Shown here: positions 33,345 to 44,422 of the stretch, one piece after another
How positions within the stretch are numbered: position 1 is the stretch's first letter
Layout of the letters: each line of letters opens with the position of its first letter
Assembly: GCF_963082655.1 (NCBI RefSeq)
Contig: NC_081553.1
Span: 126,881,736 to 126,945,735 of the forward strand
Direction: 5' to 3'
DNA: 64,000 nt
DNA from: Stomoxys calcitrans
Lineage: Eukaryota > Arthropoda > Insecta > Diptera > Muscidae
Translations under genes and position numbers: made by a program
The notes under the pieces: generated by a model
Databases searched by the model: none
Seen by the model: only the letters and a program-made list of their open reading frames with translations
Told to the model about the DNA's origin: nothing

Positions 33345-34315
33345 ACCCACCACCGTAGCATCGGGATATACTAATCTCGTCATTCCGTTTGTAATACCTC
33401 GAAATATTGATCTTTGACTCCATAAATGATGCAATTTTGCCCATGAACATTCTATTAAGGAACTGGGGCAAACTTTTTACATCTCAATTTTTATAGCCGA
33501 GTCCGAACGGCATGCCGCAGAGGGAGAAGTTTTTACATGACAATGTACCTCACAAATGTCGCCAGCATTAGGAGGGGATAACCACTGCTGAACATTTTCT
33601 GGTCTTCCTGCCAGGATTCGATCCCAGACTTTCAGCGTCATAGGCAGACATGCTCACCTCTGCGCTACAATTGCCTCCGCCTGTGACCGCCCGTCAATTC
33701 ATCTCTTGAGATCACAACAGCGGTCGGACGCATAAAGCTAGCCGCTTGAAATTTTTCACAGATACTTCTTAATGATGTAGGTCATTGGGGATTGCAAATG
33801 CGCCATTTCGGTTCAGATTTGGATATAGCTCCTATATAAACCGATCTCTGCATTAGACTTCTTGAGAACTCAGAAGCCACAATTTTTGTACTATTTGACT
33901 CAAATTTGCATGCAGTGTACTGCTACAACTTCCAACAACTGTATCAAGTATGGTCCAAATAGGTCTATTACCTGATATAGCTACCATATAAACCAATCTG
34001 CCAATTTGGCATCTTGAGGCCGTTGAAGCTGTAAATTTTATCCGATTTGGCTGAAATTTTGCACGTGGTATTCTGTGACGACTTTCAATAACTGTGTAAA
34101 ATAGGGTCCAAATCGATATATCACCTGTTATAGCTTCTATCTCCAATCAGTTGTTTATCGTTGTTCGGTTCCTAGAAGTTTTAATTTTTGCCTGGTTTGG
34201 CATAAATTTGGTATGTAGAGTATTTAATTTATTTTTTGTAAATGGTTAACAAAATCCATGGTGGTGGGTATCCAAAGTTCGACATGGCAGGAACTTAATA
34301 CGTTTTTACTTGTTT
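33345..34315 (-). mobile_element. DINE-1-like element, family C, interrupted by a SINE
   Basis: The minus-strand 3' end is CCACCACCGTAGCATCGGG, followed by a degraded core. After the SINE (33,431-33,679) come GCGGTCGGACGCATAAAGC and units with CTATATAAACCGATC and TTTGCACGTGG. It closes with GGTGGTGGGTATCCAAAG and a TTTTTACTTGTTT end at 34,300-34,315. The RGAC tract has been lost. Confidence 0.65.
33431..33679 (-). mobile_element. tRNA-derived SINE
   Basis: On the minus strand GTAGCGCAGAGGTGAGCATG (A-box-like) and GGGATCGAATCC (B-box-like) are about 35 bp apart, as in an RNA polymerase III promoter. A tRNA-unrelated body follows, ending GGGCAAAATTGC. About 249 bp. The related fragment at 32.7 kb supports a dispersed family. 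The exact target duplication is unclear. Confidence 0.6.
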
Positions 34316-34611
34316 CCGTTTCATTTGTAATTTGTTTAAAAATATATTCCCGACCCAAAATAGTAAGAATTCCTGATCTTAAAAAATTCTAAGACAATTT
34401 GGTTCGTCCGTTCTTCTAAAATAGAATTATTCTGCTGAAATTTGGAGCATATATCTAAATATTGCACTTGTTGAACCAAATAGTTAAATGGTTATTGATG
34501 AAATATTGACCAGATTATGTACAAAACTAAGGGGGTCTATTGCTGAGTCTTCAAATGTAGTCAGCTCGGCCCAACAACATTTTTTGGGTCTGCTGGTGTG
34601 GTCCGATTTCA
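34316..34611. other. Unassigned DNA between DINE elements
   Basis: AT-rich, no recognisable feature. Confidence 0.3.
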
Positions 34612-35305
34612 AAACAAGTAAAAAGGCATTAAGTTCGATCAGTCTGAACTATGAATACCCACCACCTCGGGCATATATATATAAACCCCCTTTCGTCATA
34701 ATCCGTTGAAAAATGCATAATTTATGCCCCCATATCATCTTTATCGAAATATGGTCCGATTTGATCCAAATTCGATTCGGATATTGAGAGGTCTAATAAG
34801 TACAAGTCATTGTTAAATTTTGTAAATCTTTTTGGTAGCCATATGCTAATATAGACCGATCTGTACCATATTACGGGTAATAAATAAAGCTTTTATGGGC
34901 TTCAGTTCCCTTTTCGGCAGACCGGTTTATATGGCAACTATGTCTAAATATAGTCCGTTCTGAACCATAATTAGGTCGAATGTTGGGAGGTCTTAACCTA
35001 CTCCCTGTTTTAAATTTCAGGGAAATCGGGTAATAAATAAAGCTTTTATTGGCTTCAGACCCCTTATCGGCAGATCGGTCTATATGCCAGCTATATATAA
35101 ATATAGTCCGATCTGAACGATATTAACGTTAGATGTCGGGAGGCTTAAAATAACCCACTGTTTTAAATTTCAGCGAAATCGGTTAAAAAATAAAGCCTTT
35201 ATGGGCTTCAGACCCTTTATCGGGAGATAGGTCTATATGACAGCTGTATCTAAATATGGTCCGATCTGAACCATATATGGATCAGTTGCCGGGAAGCCTC
35301 AAAAA
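34612..35305 (+). mobile_element. DINE family C, 5' part
   Basis: The 5' end is AAGTAAAAAGGCATTAAG with CCCACCACC. Three to four degenerate units follow (GGCAGATCGGTCTATATG, TTTCAGCGAAATCGG). It runs into an oppositely oriented family A copy at a perfect inverted repeat (35,306-35,337). Confidence 0.65.
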
Positions 35306-35337
35306 AATCGGATGAAAAATATCGTTTTCATCCGATT
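35306..35337. repeat. Inverted repeat at DINE head-to-head junction
   Basis: AATCGGATGAAAA and its perfect complement are separated by the 6-nt loop ATATCG. It sits exactly where plus-oriented family C units give way to minus-oriented family A units. Confidence 0.85.
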
Positions 35338-36470
35338 CGCCTGAAATTTTGCACATCGTGTTTTGTTATGACTTCCAACTATATGCCAGGTACGGTCCAA
35401 ATCGGCGGCCCAATATTGCTCCCTTATAGACCGATTTAACATTTTTAAGCCCCTGGAAGCTTCAATTTTCATCCGATTTGATTTGAAATTTTGTACATAG
35501 TGTTCTGTTATGATTTCTAACAAACTGTGTTAATTGCGGTCCAAATCGGCCTTAAACCTGATATAGCTCCAATATAAACCGTCCTCCCGGTTTGGCTTCT
35601 AGAGCCAAACCAAATTGGACACCAATTTTTGTCCAATTTGGCTGAAATTTGTCATGTAGTGTTCTGTTATGACTTCCAACAACTGTTCTAAGTACGGTCC
35701 AAATCAGTCAAGAACATGATATAACCTGATGTAGCTCCCATATAAAGCGATCTCCCGATCTAACGCCTTGAGCCCTTACAAGCCGCGACCTTTATCCGAT
35801 TTGGCTGAAATTTAGCATTTTGTGTTCTGCTATGACTCTCAACAACTGCGCCAAGTACGGTCTTATTCGGTCTATAACCAGATATAGCTCCAATATTTTA
35901 GCAGATTCCATAGTGGTTCGAACTTAGCACGATTTTATTTATTTATTAAGTATCTGTCAAAAATTTCAAGCGGCTAGCTTTACGGTGGCGACCGCTATCG
36001 TGTTTTCTACAGACAAACGGACGGACATGGCTAGTTCGACTCAGAATGTCGAGAGATCAAGAACATATATATATTTTATGGGGTCCTACATCAATATTTC
36101 GAGGTGTTACAAACGGAATGACTAGATTAATATACCCCCATACTATGGTGGTGGGCGTAATGAGAGGCGTTTTACCAGTTATTATACCCACTATACTATA
36201 CCTAGACATTTTGTTTGTAACACCTTGAAATATATGTCTGAGACCCCATAAAGTATATATATTCTTGATCGTCTCGACATTCGGATTCGAAATATCCATG
36301 TCCGTCCGTCCGTCTATCGAAATCACTATAGCGGTCGAACGCGTAAAGTTAGCCGCTTGAAATTTTGCACAGATACTTAATATTGATGTAGGTCATTGGG
36401 GATTGCAAATGGGCCATATCGCCGAAATTTTCTGAAGAAACCGGACTATAGTCAGGGATCAACTTTCCAC
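35338..36470. mobile_element. DINE family A copies in opposing orientations
   Basis: 35,338-35,935 holds minus-strand units. 35,936-36,170 is a plus-strand 3' end (GCGGCTAGCTTTACGG, GGACGGACATGGCTAG, (TA)n and GGTGGTGGGCGTA). 36,172-36,470 is a minus-strand 3' end that begins TTATACCCACTATAC and includes the GTCCGTCCGTC tract and core. The last two sit back to back at their microsatellite ends. Confidence 0.6.
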
Positions 36471-37137
36471 CACTGTAACGTTAGCTTCTGTGTTAGACAG
36501 AAGTCCATACTCACCAGGCTCGTTTGACCAAAAATAATATAATTCAGCCAAAATTCTTAAGTTTTCCGTTTTTTGGCGCTTTGTGTATGTCCATTCGCCG
36601 AGATAACTGACAAAACATAACTATGTGGCTACTAAATCACAAATTGTATCTATGTGTGTCTGCACACAAACATATGAAGTTATATTTGCATGTGTATTTC
36701 GTTATGAAAATGTAGCCATAAATAATGGACAAAATTTCCTTTTTTTTTGCTCCTTTCTTATGTCCCATCTAGCAAATTTTGGAGAATCGCACAGAGAGTA
36801 AAAAAGAAGCTCAAAATGTAAAAATCAGCATAGAGCAGCAATCAGATTTGTATTTGCTTTCGAAGCTGCTATGAAAAAATCAAAATATAGGCGATGTGAG
36901 CATAGTTCTGTTTGTGCTGGCCTTTCACTATCCCTTCTTTGCATATGTATGTTGGTACAGGCGTACAGACGTACATATGTTGGGCAATGTGGATGACATG
37001 GAAAAAATGAGCATAATTGTTTAAGTTTTGTGGTTAAGGCAACCGTTACGGCCACGAAAAAAAGTGTCTTCGAAACGCAAAATTTATTTATATATATTAA
37101 AGGGATAATCGATTTTACATTCTAAATCAAAAAAAAA
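36471..37137. other. Unassigned DNA
   Basis: No repeat family is recognised. Only short, overlapping ORFs. Confidence 0.35.
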
Positions 37138-38472
37138 ACAAGTAAAAGCGTGCTTAGTTCAACCGGGACGAATCTTATATACCCTCCACCATAGATCGCA
37201 TTTGTCGAGTTCTTTTCCTGGTATATCTTCTTAGGCAAAAAGGATATAAGAAAAGATTTTCTCTGCTATTAGAGCGATATCAAGATATGGTCCGGTTCGG
37301 ACCACAATTAAATTATATGTTGGAGACCTGTGTAAAATGTCAGCCTATTCGAATAAGAAATGCGCACTTTGGGGGCTCAAGAAGTAAAATAGAGAGATCG
37401 ATTTATACGGTAGCTGTATCAGGCTATAGATCGATTCAGACCATAATAAAAACTATGTTGATGGTCATGACAGGTTCCGTCGAACAAAATTTCAGGCAAA
37501 TCGGATAATAATAACGACCTCTAGAGGCTCAAGAAGTCAAGATCCCAGATCGGTTTATATGGCAGCTATATCAGGCCATGAACAGATATGTACCTTATTT
37601 GACACATTTGTTGAAATAAGAATAAAATACGTCATGCAAAATTTCAGCCAAATCGGATAAGAATTGCCCCCTCTAAAAGCTCAAGAAGTCAAGTCCCCAG
37701 ATTTGTTTATATGACAGCTATATCAGGTTATAAACCTATTTGACCCATACTTGGCACAGTTGTTGGATATCATAACAAAATACTTCGTGCAAAATTTCAT
37801 TCTAATCGGATAAGAATTGCGCCCTCTATATGCTCAAGAAGTCAAGACCCAACACCGGATTATAAGACAGCTATATCAGGTTATGGACCGATTTAAATCA
37901 TACTTGGTTATGGACCGATTCAAATCATCATACACAGTTGTTAAATATCATAACAAAACACGTCGTGCAAAAATTTCATTCCAATCGGATAAGAACTGCG
38001 CACTCTAGAGGTTCTAGAAGTCAAGACCCAAGATCGGCTTATATGGCAGATATATGAGGTGAAAGACCGATTTGCACCATACTTGGCATAGTTGGTGAAT
38101 ATCATAACAAAACACCACGTGCAAAATTTCTGTCAAATCGGACCAGAATTGCGCCCTCTGGAGACTCAAGAAATCAAAACCCAAGATCGGTTTATATGGC
38201 AGCTATATCAAAACCCAATACAATCCCAATCGGCCTACACTAACAAAAAGTATTTATGCGAAATTTCAAGCGGCTAGCTTTACTCCTTCGAAAGTTAGCG
38301 TGCTTTCGACAGACAGACGGACGGACAGACGGACGGACATGGCTAGATCGACATAAAATGTCACGACGATCAAGAATATATATACTTTATGGGGTCTCAG
38401 ACGAATATTTCGAGTAGTTGCAGACAGAATGACGAAATTAGTATACCCCATCCTATGGTGGAGGGTATAAAA
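37138..38472 (+). mobile_element. DINE family A element, complete
   Basis: AAGTAAAAGCGTGCTTAG opens it. CCCTCCACCATAG, the unique 5' block, four to five units, a short RGAC tract (38,307-38,338), the core, (TA)n and GGTGGAGGGTATAAAAA follow. The 5' inverted-repeat word has decayed to TTCAACCGGGACG. Confidence 0.75.
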
Positions 38473-38789
38473 AACAATATAAGGAATGGCAAAAACTGTC
38501 TATTGAATACTCTACACCACATAGTCAAAATTATACTTTTATGCAACTACGACAGCACATTAAACGTGCAGTATATATGGAAGTTATTTTTAATTACATA
38601 CACATTTAGGTAATGCATGCCAACCGGAAGAACATCATGCAAGATTCTGTTGTTGCGGTCATAAAACACATATCTGCTTAAAAACCTATTTGATCTATCT
38701 ATTAATATGCTCCAATTTTCAAAAAATTGTGTACTCGTATTGAGACGTCAATAAAACACATCATTTGAATATTAGTAAAGACCGGAACA
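38473..38789. other. Unassigned DNA
   Basis: AT-rich with no recognisable repeat or ORF of interest. Confidence 0.3.
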
Positions 38790-40015
38790 AAATTTGGCTA
38801 TAGCTGCCATAAAGTCCAATCTCTCGATATCCATCCTTCCGCAATTTTTAGGCCCCTCGGTATCCTTCATGAAGACGGCCCAGTTCGTTCCAGATATGAT
38901 ATAGCTGGCAAATGGATCGATCTCTCGATGTATGGTCTTGGCCCTATAAGAGATGTATTTATTATCCGATTTCGCCGAAATTTCGATATAGCTGCCATAT
39001 AGATCGTACCCTTGATTTAAAGTCCAATTGATCTGTTTGACAACTATATCCTAACGTAGACCGAGCTGAAACATATAGGTGTCTGAGTCAAATTTCAGCG
39101 AAATCGGATTATAAATGCGCCTTTTATGGGCCCAAGACTTCAGATCGAGAGATCGATCTATATGGCAGCTATATCCAAATATGGAACGATCTGCGCCATA
39201 TTGCAGAAAGATATGGAAAGCCTAACACCATTCACTGTTCCAAATCTCGGCAACTTTGGGCAATAGATGCGCTTTTTATGGGCTTAAATCTTAAATCCAG
39301 AGATCAGTATATATGGCAGCTATGTCTACATCTGAACCGTAGAATGTCGCAGGGCCTAACACAACGCATTAAAAAAAATTTTGTCAAAATCGGACAAAAA
39401 ATGTTTTTATGGCCCCAAAGCCTTAAATCGAGAGATCGGTCTATATGGCAGTTATATCCAAATCTGGATCAATCTGAGCTAAATTGAAGAAGGACGTCGA
39501 AGGGCGTAACAGAACTCACTGTCGTAAATTTTGGTAAAATCGGTTGATAAATGTGGTTTTTATGGGTCTGAGATCCTAATTCGGAGGATCGGTTTATATG
39601 GCAGCTATATCTAAATCTGGACCGATCTGGACCAAATTGAAGATAGATGTTGAAGGGCCTAACACAACACACTGTCCAAAATTTCAGCAAAATCGGATAA
39701 TAAATGTGATTTTTATGGGCCTAAGACCCTAAATCGGTGGATCGGTGTATATGGGGGCTATATCTAGTCCATCTTCGATCTAATCCTGCTTATGGGCAAA
39801 CAAAGAATTTGTGCAAAGTTTCAGCTCAATATCTCTATTTTAAAGACTGAGCGTGATTTCAACAGACAGACGGACGGACATGGCTAGACCGTCTTAGATT
39901 TTTACGCTGATAAAGAATATATATAGTTTATAGGGTCGAAAATGGATATTTCAATGTGTTGCAAACGGAATGACAAAATAAATATACCCCCGTCCTTCGG
40001 TGGTGGGTATAAAAA
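38790..40015. mobile_element. DINE family C, head-to-head pieces
   Basis: 38,790-39,040 reads as minus-strand units (GATATAGCTGGCAAATGG, TTATTATCCGATTTCGCC). 39,041-40,015 reads as plus-strand units, with an RGAC tract at 39,862-39,880, the core and a GGTGGTGGGTATAAAAA end. Confidence 0.65.
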
Positions 40016-40027
40016 AATTATGAAAAC

Positions 40028-41383
40028 AATTCGGCCGGGATAGTTTTTGTCGATTTATTTACGCGGTAACTCTTTCTTGGCAAACAAAGAGTAATGAATA
40101 AGAACTGTTATGCTATTGGAGCTATTGGGTTGCCCAAAAAGTAATTGCGGATTTTTTAAAAGAAAGTAAATGCATTTTTAATAAAACTTAGAATGAACTA
40201 TAATCAAATATACTTTTTTTACACTTTTTTCTAAAGCAAACTAAAAGTAACAGCTGATAACTGACAGAAGAAAGAATGCAATTACAGAGTCACAAGCTGT
40301 GAAAAAATTTGTCAACGCCGACTATATGAAAAATCCGCAATTACTTTTTGGGCAACCCAATATATCAAGTTATAGTTCAATTTGGATCCTAAATGAATTT
40401 AATGCTGAACATTGTAGAAGTCATTGTGTCCATTCGGATAAGAATTACGCTTTGTAGGGGCTCAAGAAGCAAAATCGGGAGATCGGTTCATATCGGGAGA
40501 TCGGTTCAAGCTATAAACCAGACTTATAGACTTAAGATGTTAAGATTCTAGATCGGTTTATATGGCAGCTATACCAGGTTATAAACCGATTTGAACCATA
40601 CTTAGTTCAGTTGTTAAGAGTGATACCACAACAATAAGTAAAAAATTTCATTTCAGTTGCGCCCTCTAGAGACTCAAGAAGTCAAGACTTAAGATCGGTA
40701 TAGATGGCAGCTATACCAGGTTATGAACCGATTTGAACCATACTTAGCCCAGTTGTTGTAAGTGGTAACACAACTACACGTGCAAAATAACAACCAAATC
40801 GGATAAGAATTGATCCCTCTATAAGATGAAGAAGTCAAGACCCTAGATCGGTTTATATGGCATCTATATCAGGCTATGAACCGATTTACGCCGCAACAAA
40901 AGTCATAACAAAACACCTTATGCAATTTAATCGTGTGAGAACTACGCCCTCTAGAGGCTCAAGAAATCAAGACCCAATATCGGTATAAATGACGGCTATA
41001 CCAGGTTATGAACCGATTTGAACCATACTTGCCCAATTGTGGTAAGTGATACCACAACAACACGTGCGAAGCCAAGACCCAAGATCGGTTTATATGGCAG
41101 CTATACCAGGTTATGAACCGAGTTGAACCATACTTAGCCGAGTCGGTGGAAGAGATACCACAACAACACATGCAAAATTTCAGTTTATGTTTCGATTTGC
41201 GCCATATTAAGCACATTTGTTGGAAGTCATAATAAAACGCCTTGTTCAAAATTTCAGTCAAATCGGACGAGAATTCAAGACCCAAGATCGGTATACATGG
41301 CAGCCATAGATGCGTATTTCGAGATGTTACAAACAGAATGACGAAATTAGTATACCCCCATCCTATGGAGGAGGGTATAAAAA
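40028..41383 (+). mobile_element. DINE family A, 5' truncated, carrying a MITE
   Basis: TTCGGCCGGG and the unique block come first, then the MITE at 40,135-40,360. Degenerate units follow (ATATGGCAGCTATACCAGG, GAAGTCAAGACC). The microsatellite and core are mostly deleted, and the element ends GGAGGAGGGTATAAAAA. Confidence 0.65.
40135..40360. mobile_element. Mariner-type MITE
   Basis: 226 bp with terminal inverted repeats of about 33 bp beginning TTGGGTTGCCCAAAAAGTAA, and TA on both sides (40,133-40,134 and 40,361-40,362). It has no coding capacity and an AT-rich interior. It interrupts a DINE unit (GGAGC | TATCAAG), so it is younger than that DINE. A terminal piece of the same family lies at 57,521-57,572. 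Confidence 0.85.
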
Positions 41384-42771
41384 ATAGATCTATTGTAGAA
41401 TCTGTAAGAATTTTGGCTGACAAACAAAATCAAGCTTGCGGACGAATTCTGAACATTGACTGTGGTAGCAACGTTTATCCTTAGTACAAAATAGGTTATT
41501 CAATAATAAATATACACTTTATTAAGAAGTACCAAATACGCGAAACTTTTGGCAACAAAGCTTCATAGTGGCCACTTTAAAATATGAATATATCCGAAAT
41601 CTTTGTTTGTTCGCTTTTTTCAACTATAAAAAAAAAAATTAATTTTTTTCGTTGGGTGTATATAAATTTTACATGAATTATTTCTTCAGCAGTCGTATTA
41701 AGCAGGATGACATACGGTATTGTTGTAGCTTCATTCTGCTATTATTTGCTAACTCCCCAGTGGTCAGAGACTGCAACGTAAGCCTATTCATCATTCTCGT
41801 CATGATGATCATAATCATTTTTCTTTTTCCTTTTTTTGGGCCACTTTTCGATTTGTTTGTTTACTCTACATTGCATTAACATGTGTTGGGGGAAAAAAAC
41901 TTTCGAAAAAATGGCATTTCTATATTTTTTCTCACATTGTGTTTTACACAATGTTTTTGTTTTTTGTGTGACTTGGGAATATTTCCGGTTTAGTTATCCA
42001 TCAAAACATTCACAAGCACAAAAACGCACACATGCATGGAGACAGCTTCCGTGGCCAGACAAACTGGACTAATCTGTGTTCGAGCATAAATGGATTTATA
42101 GAAAATCGCCTGAATTATATGCAAAGTGATTTTTATGATGGAATAGTTGATTCCAGCGCTTAGTGTACGTTTGCATATGTTCAGCATATTGGCTTAAAAT
42201 GTAATCCACGAGAAGTGAAGACTGTTGTGAGTTAAAAAATCACATATCAATTTATCATGCTTAAGTGTTATTTATTCGTAGAAAAATTCAAATACACATA
42301 CTCGATTTTGTTGTTTATATATTAAAGACAATAAATAAGATTAATTTATCTAGGTAAAATTTGGCTAATAGATAATATTTCTGCAATAGTTACTAGGTAG
42401 TGAGGAAAAAAGCATATCAGAAGCATTTACAATTAGGATTAACACTTCAATGACCTACGATGCTATAAAGTATGTGTATGCATACATTTTCGATCGTCGT
42501 GATATTCCTAATCAATAAAGCCATAATCCTCCGCCCCATTGTCGAAATCACAACAGCGTTTGAACGAAAACATTAGACATGCACGAAATGTAAACCAAAA
42601 CCGTATGTACTGTAGGAGTCACAGAGGAAATCGTTTTACAAAATTATGCGAAGATTGGACCAGTGATCTGAAGAGTCATACGAGAAATCTTAATTTTTCG
42701 TGAGCATCAGTTAACAAAACACAAAAATATTTCAGTATTTGTTAAAATCAGGTGCATATCTTCTTATATAT
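41384..42771. other. Unassigned AT-rich DNA
   Basis: No recognised repeat or protein domain. Several ORFs of 60-80 codons are T-rich and hydrophobic, as expected of AT-rich noncoding DNA. Confidence 0.35.
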
Positions 42772-43758
42772 AACCAGTAAAAGCGTGCGAAGTTCGGCTG
42801 GGCCTAATCTTATATACCCTCCACCATGGATCGCATTTGTCAAGTTCTTTTCCCGGCATCTCTTCATAGGCAAAAAAGGATATCAGAAAAGATTTGATCT
42901 GCTATTAGAGCGATATCAAGATATGGTCCGGTTTGGACCACAATTAAATTATATGTTGGAGACCTGTGTAAAATGTCAGCCAATTCGAATAAGAATTGCG
43001 CCCTTTGGGGGCTCAAGAAGTAAAATAGAGAGATCGATTTATACGGTAGCTGTATCAGGCTATAGATCGATTCAGACCATAATACACAGTATGTTGATGG
43101 TCATGAGAAGAGCGACCTCTAGAGGCTCAAGAAGTCAAGATCCCAGATCGGTTTATATGGCAGCTATATCAGGTTATGAACCGATTTGAACCTATTTGAC
43201 ACAGTTGTTGAAAGTAAGAATAAAATAAGTCATGAAAATTTTCAGCCAAATTGGATAAGAATTGCGCACTCTAGAAGCTCAAGAAGTCAAGTCCCCAGAT
43301 CTGTTAATATGACAGCTATATCAGGTTATGAACCGATTTGAACCATACTTGGCGCAGTTGTTGGATATAATAACAAAACACGTCGGGCAAAATGTAATTC
43401 TAATCGGATAAGAATTACGCCCTCTAGAGTCTCAAGAAGTCAAGACCCAAGATCGGTTTATATGGCAGCTATATCAAAACATGGACCGATATGGCCCATT
43501 TACAATACCAACCGACCTACACTAATAAGAAGTATTTGTGCAAAATTTCAAGCGGCTAGCTTTACTCCTTCGGAAGTTAGCGTGCTTTCGACAGACAGAC
43601 GGACGGCGGACAGACGGACGGACATGGCTAGATCGACATAAAATTTCACTAAGATCAGGAATATATATTCTTTATGGGGTCTCAGATGAATATTTCGAGT
43701 AGTTACAATCAGAATGACGAAATTAGTATACCCCCTATCCTATGGTGGAGGGTATAAA
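42772..43758 (+). mobile_element. DINE family A element, complete but short
   Basis: The 5' end is AGTAAAAGCGTGCGAAGTTC with CCCTCCACCATGG. The unique block closely matches that at 2609. Three units, an RGAC tract broken by GGCGGAC (43,598-43,624), the core, (TA)n and GGTGGAGGGTATAAAAA follow. Confidence 0.75.
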
Positions 43759-43834
43759 AATGATTGAAATCACGATGGTGCCGATGAGATAATGAAACCC
43801 AATTATCGAAATGCGTCCACCAGTGGGGTGACAT

Positions 43835-44275
43835 GTGTCCTGCCTTGTTGCGGCTGGTAAGGGCTCAAGAAGTAAAACCGGGAGATCGGATTATATGGGA
43901 GCTTTATCAGGTTATCGACCGATTTTAACCGTACTTGACACAGTTGTTGGAAGTCATAAGAGAACACTATGTGCAATTTTAGCCAAATGGGACGAAATAT
44001 GTGGCTTCCAGGGGCTCAAGAAGTCAAATCGGGAGATCAGTTTAAATGGGAGCTATATCAGATTATAGACTGATTTGGGCCGTACTTAACACAAATATTG
44101 GATGTCAACACTACATGTAAAATTTCAGCCAAATTGGACCAAATTTGTGGCTTCCAGGGGCTCAAGAGTTCAAATCGAGAAATCGCTTTATATGGGAGCT
44201 ATTACATGTTATAGACCGGTTAGGACCGAACTTGGCACAGTTGTTGAAAGACCTATCGGAACACCACTTGCAAGA
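43835..44275 (+). mobile_element. DINE-like unit array, both ends missing
   Basis: Three units carry GGGCTCAAGAAGTAAAACCG, ATATGGGAGCTATATCAG and GGCACAGTTGTTGAAAG. They are more diverged (TTTGTGGCTTCCAGGGG) than the standard family A units. No terminal sequence. Confidence 0.55.
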
Positions 44276-44422
44276 TTTTTTATTTTTGTTAAATATTCCA
44301 AACAATTTTTATTTTGCGCTTATTTGAATTCGCTATGAAATTGGTTTTATGCCTTGAACATGATATTGTTCAGATTTAAACAATTAATTTTAAATGTTTT
44401 TTTATTTCGACGATATGTTTTT

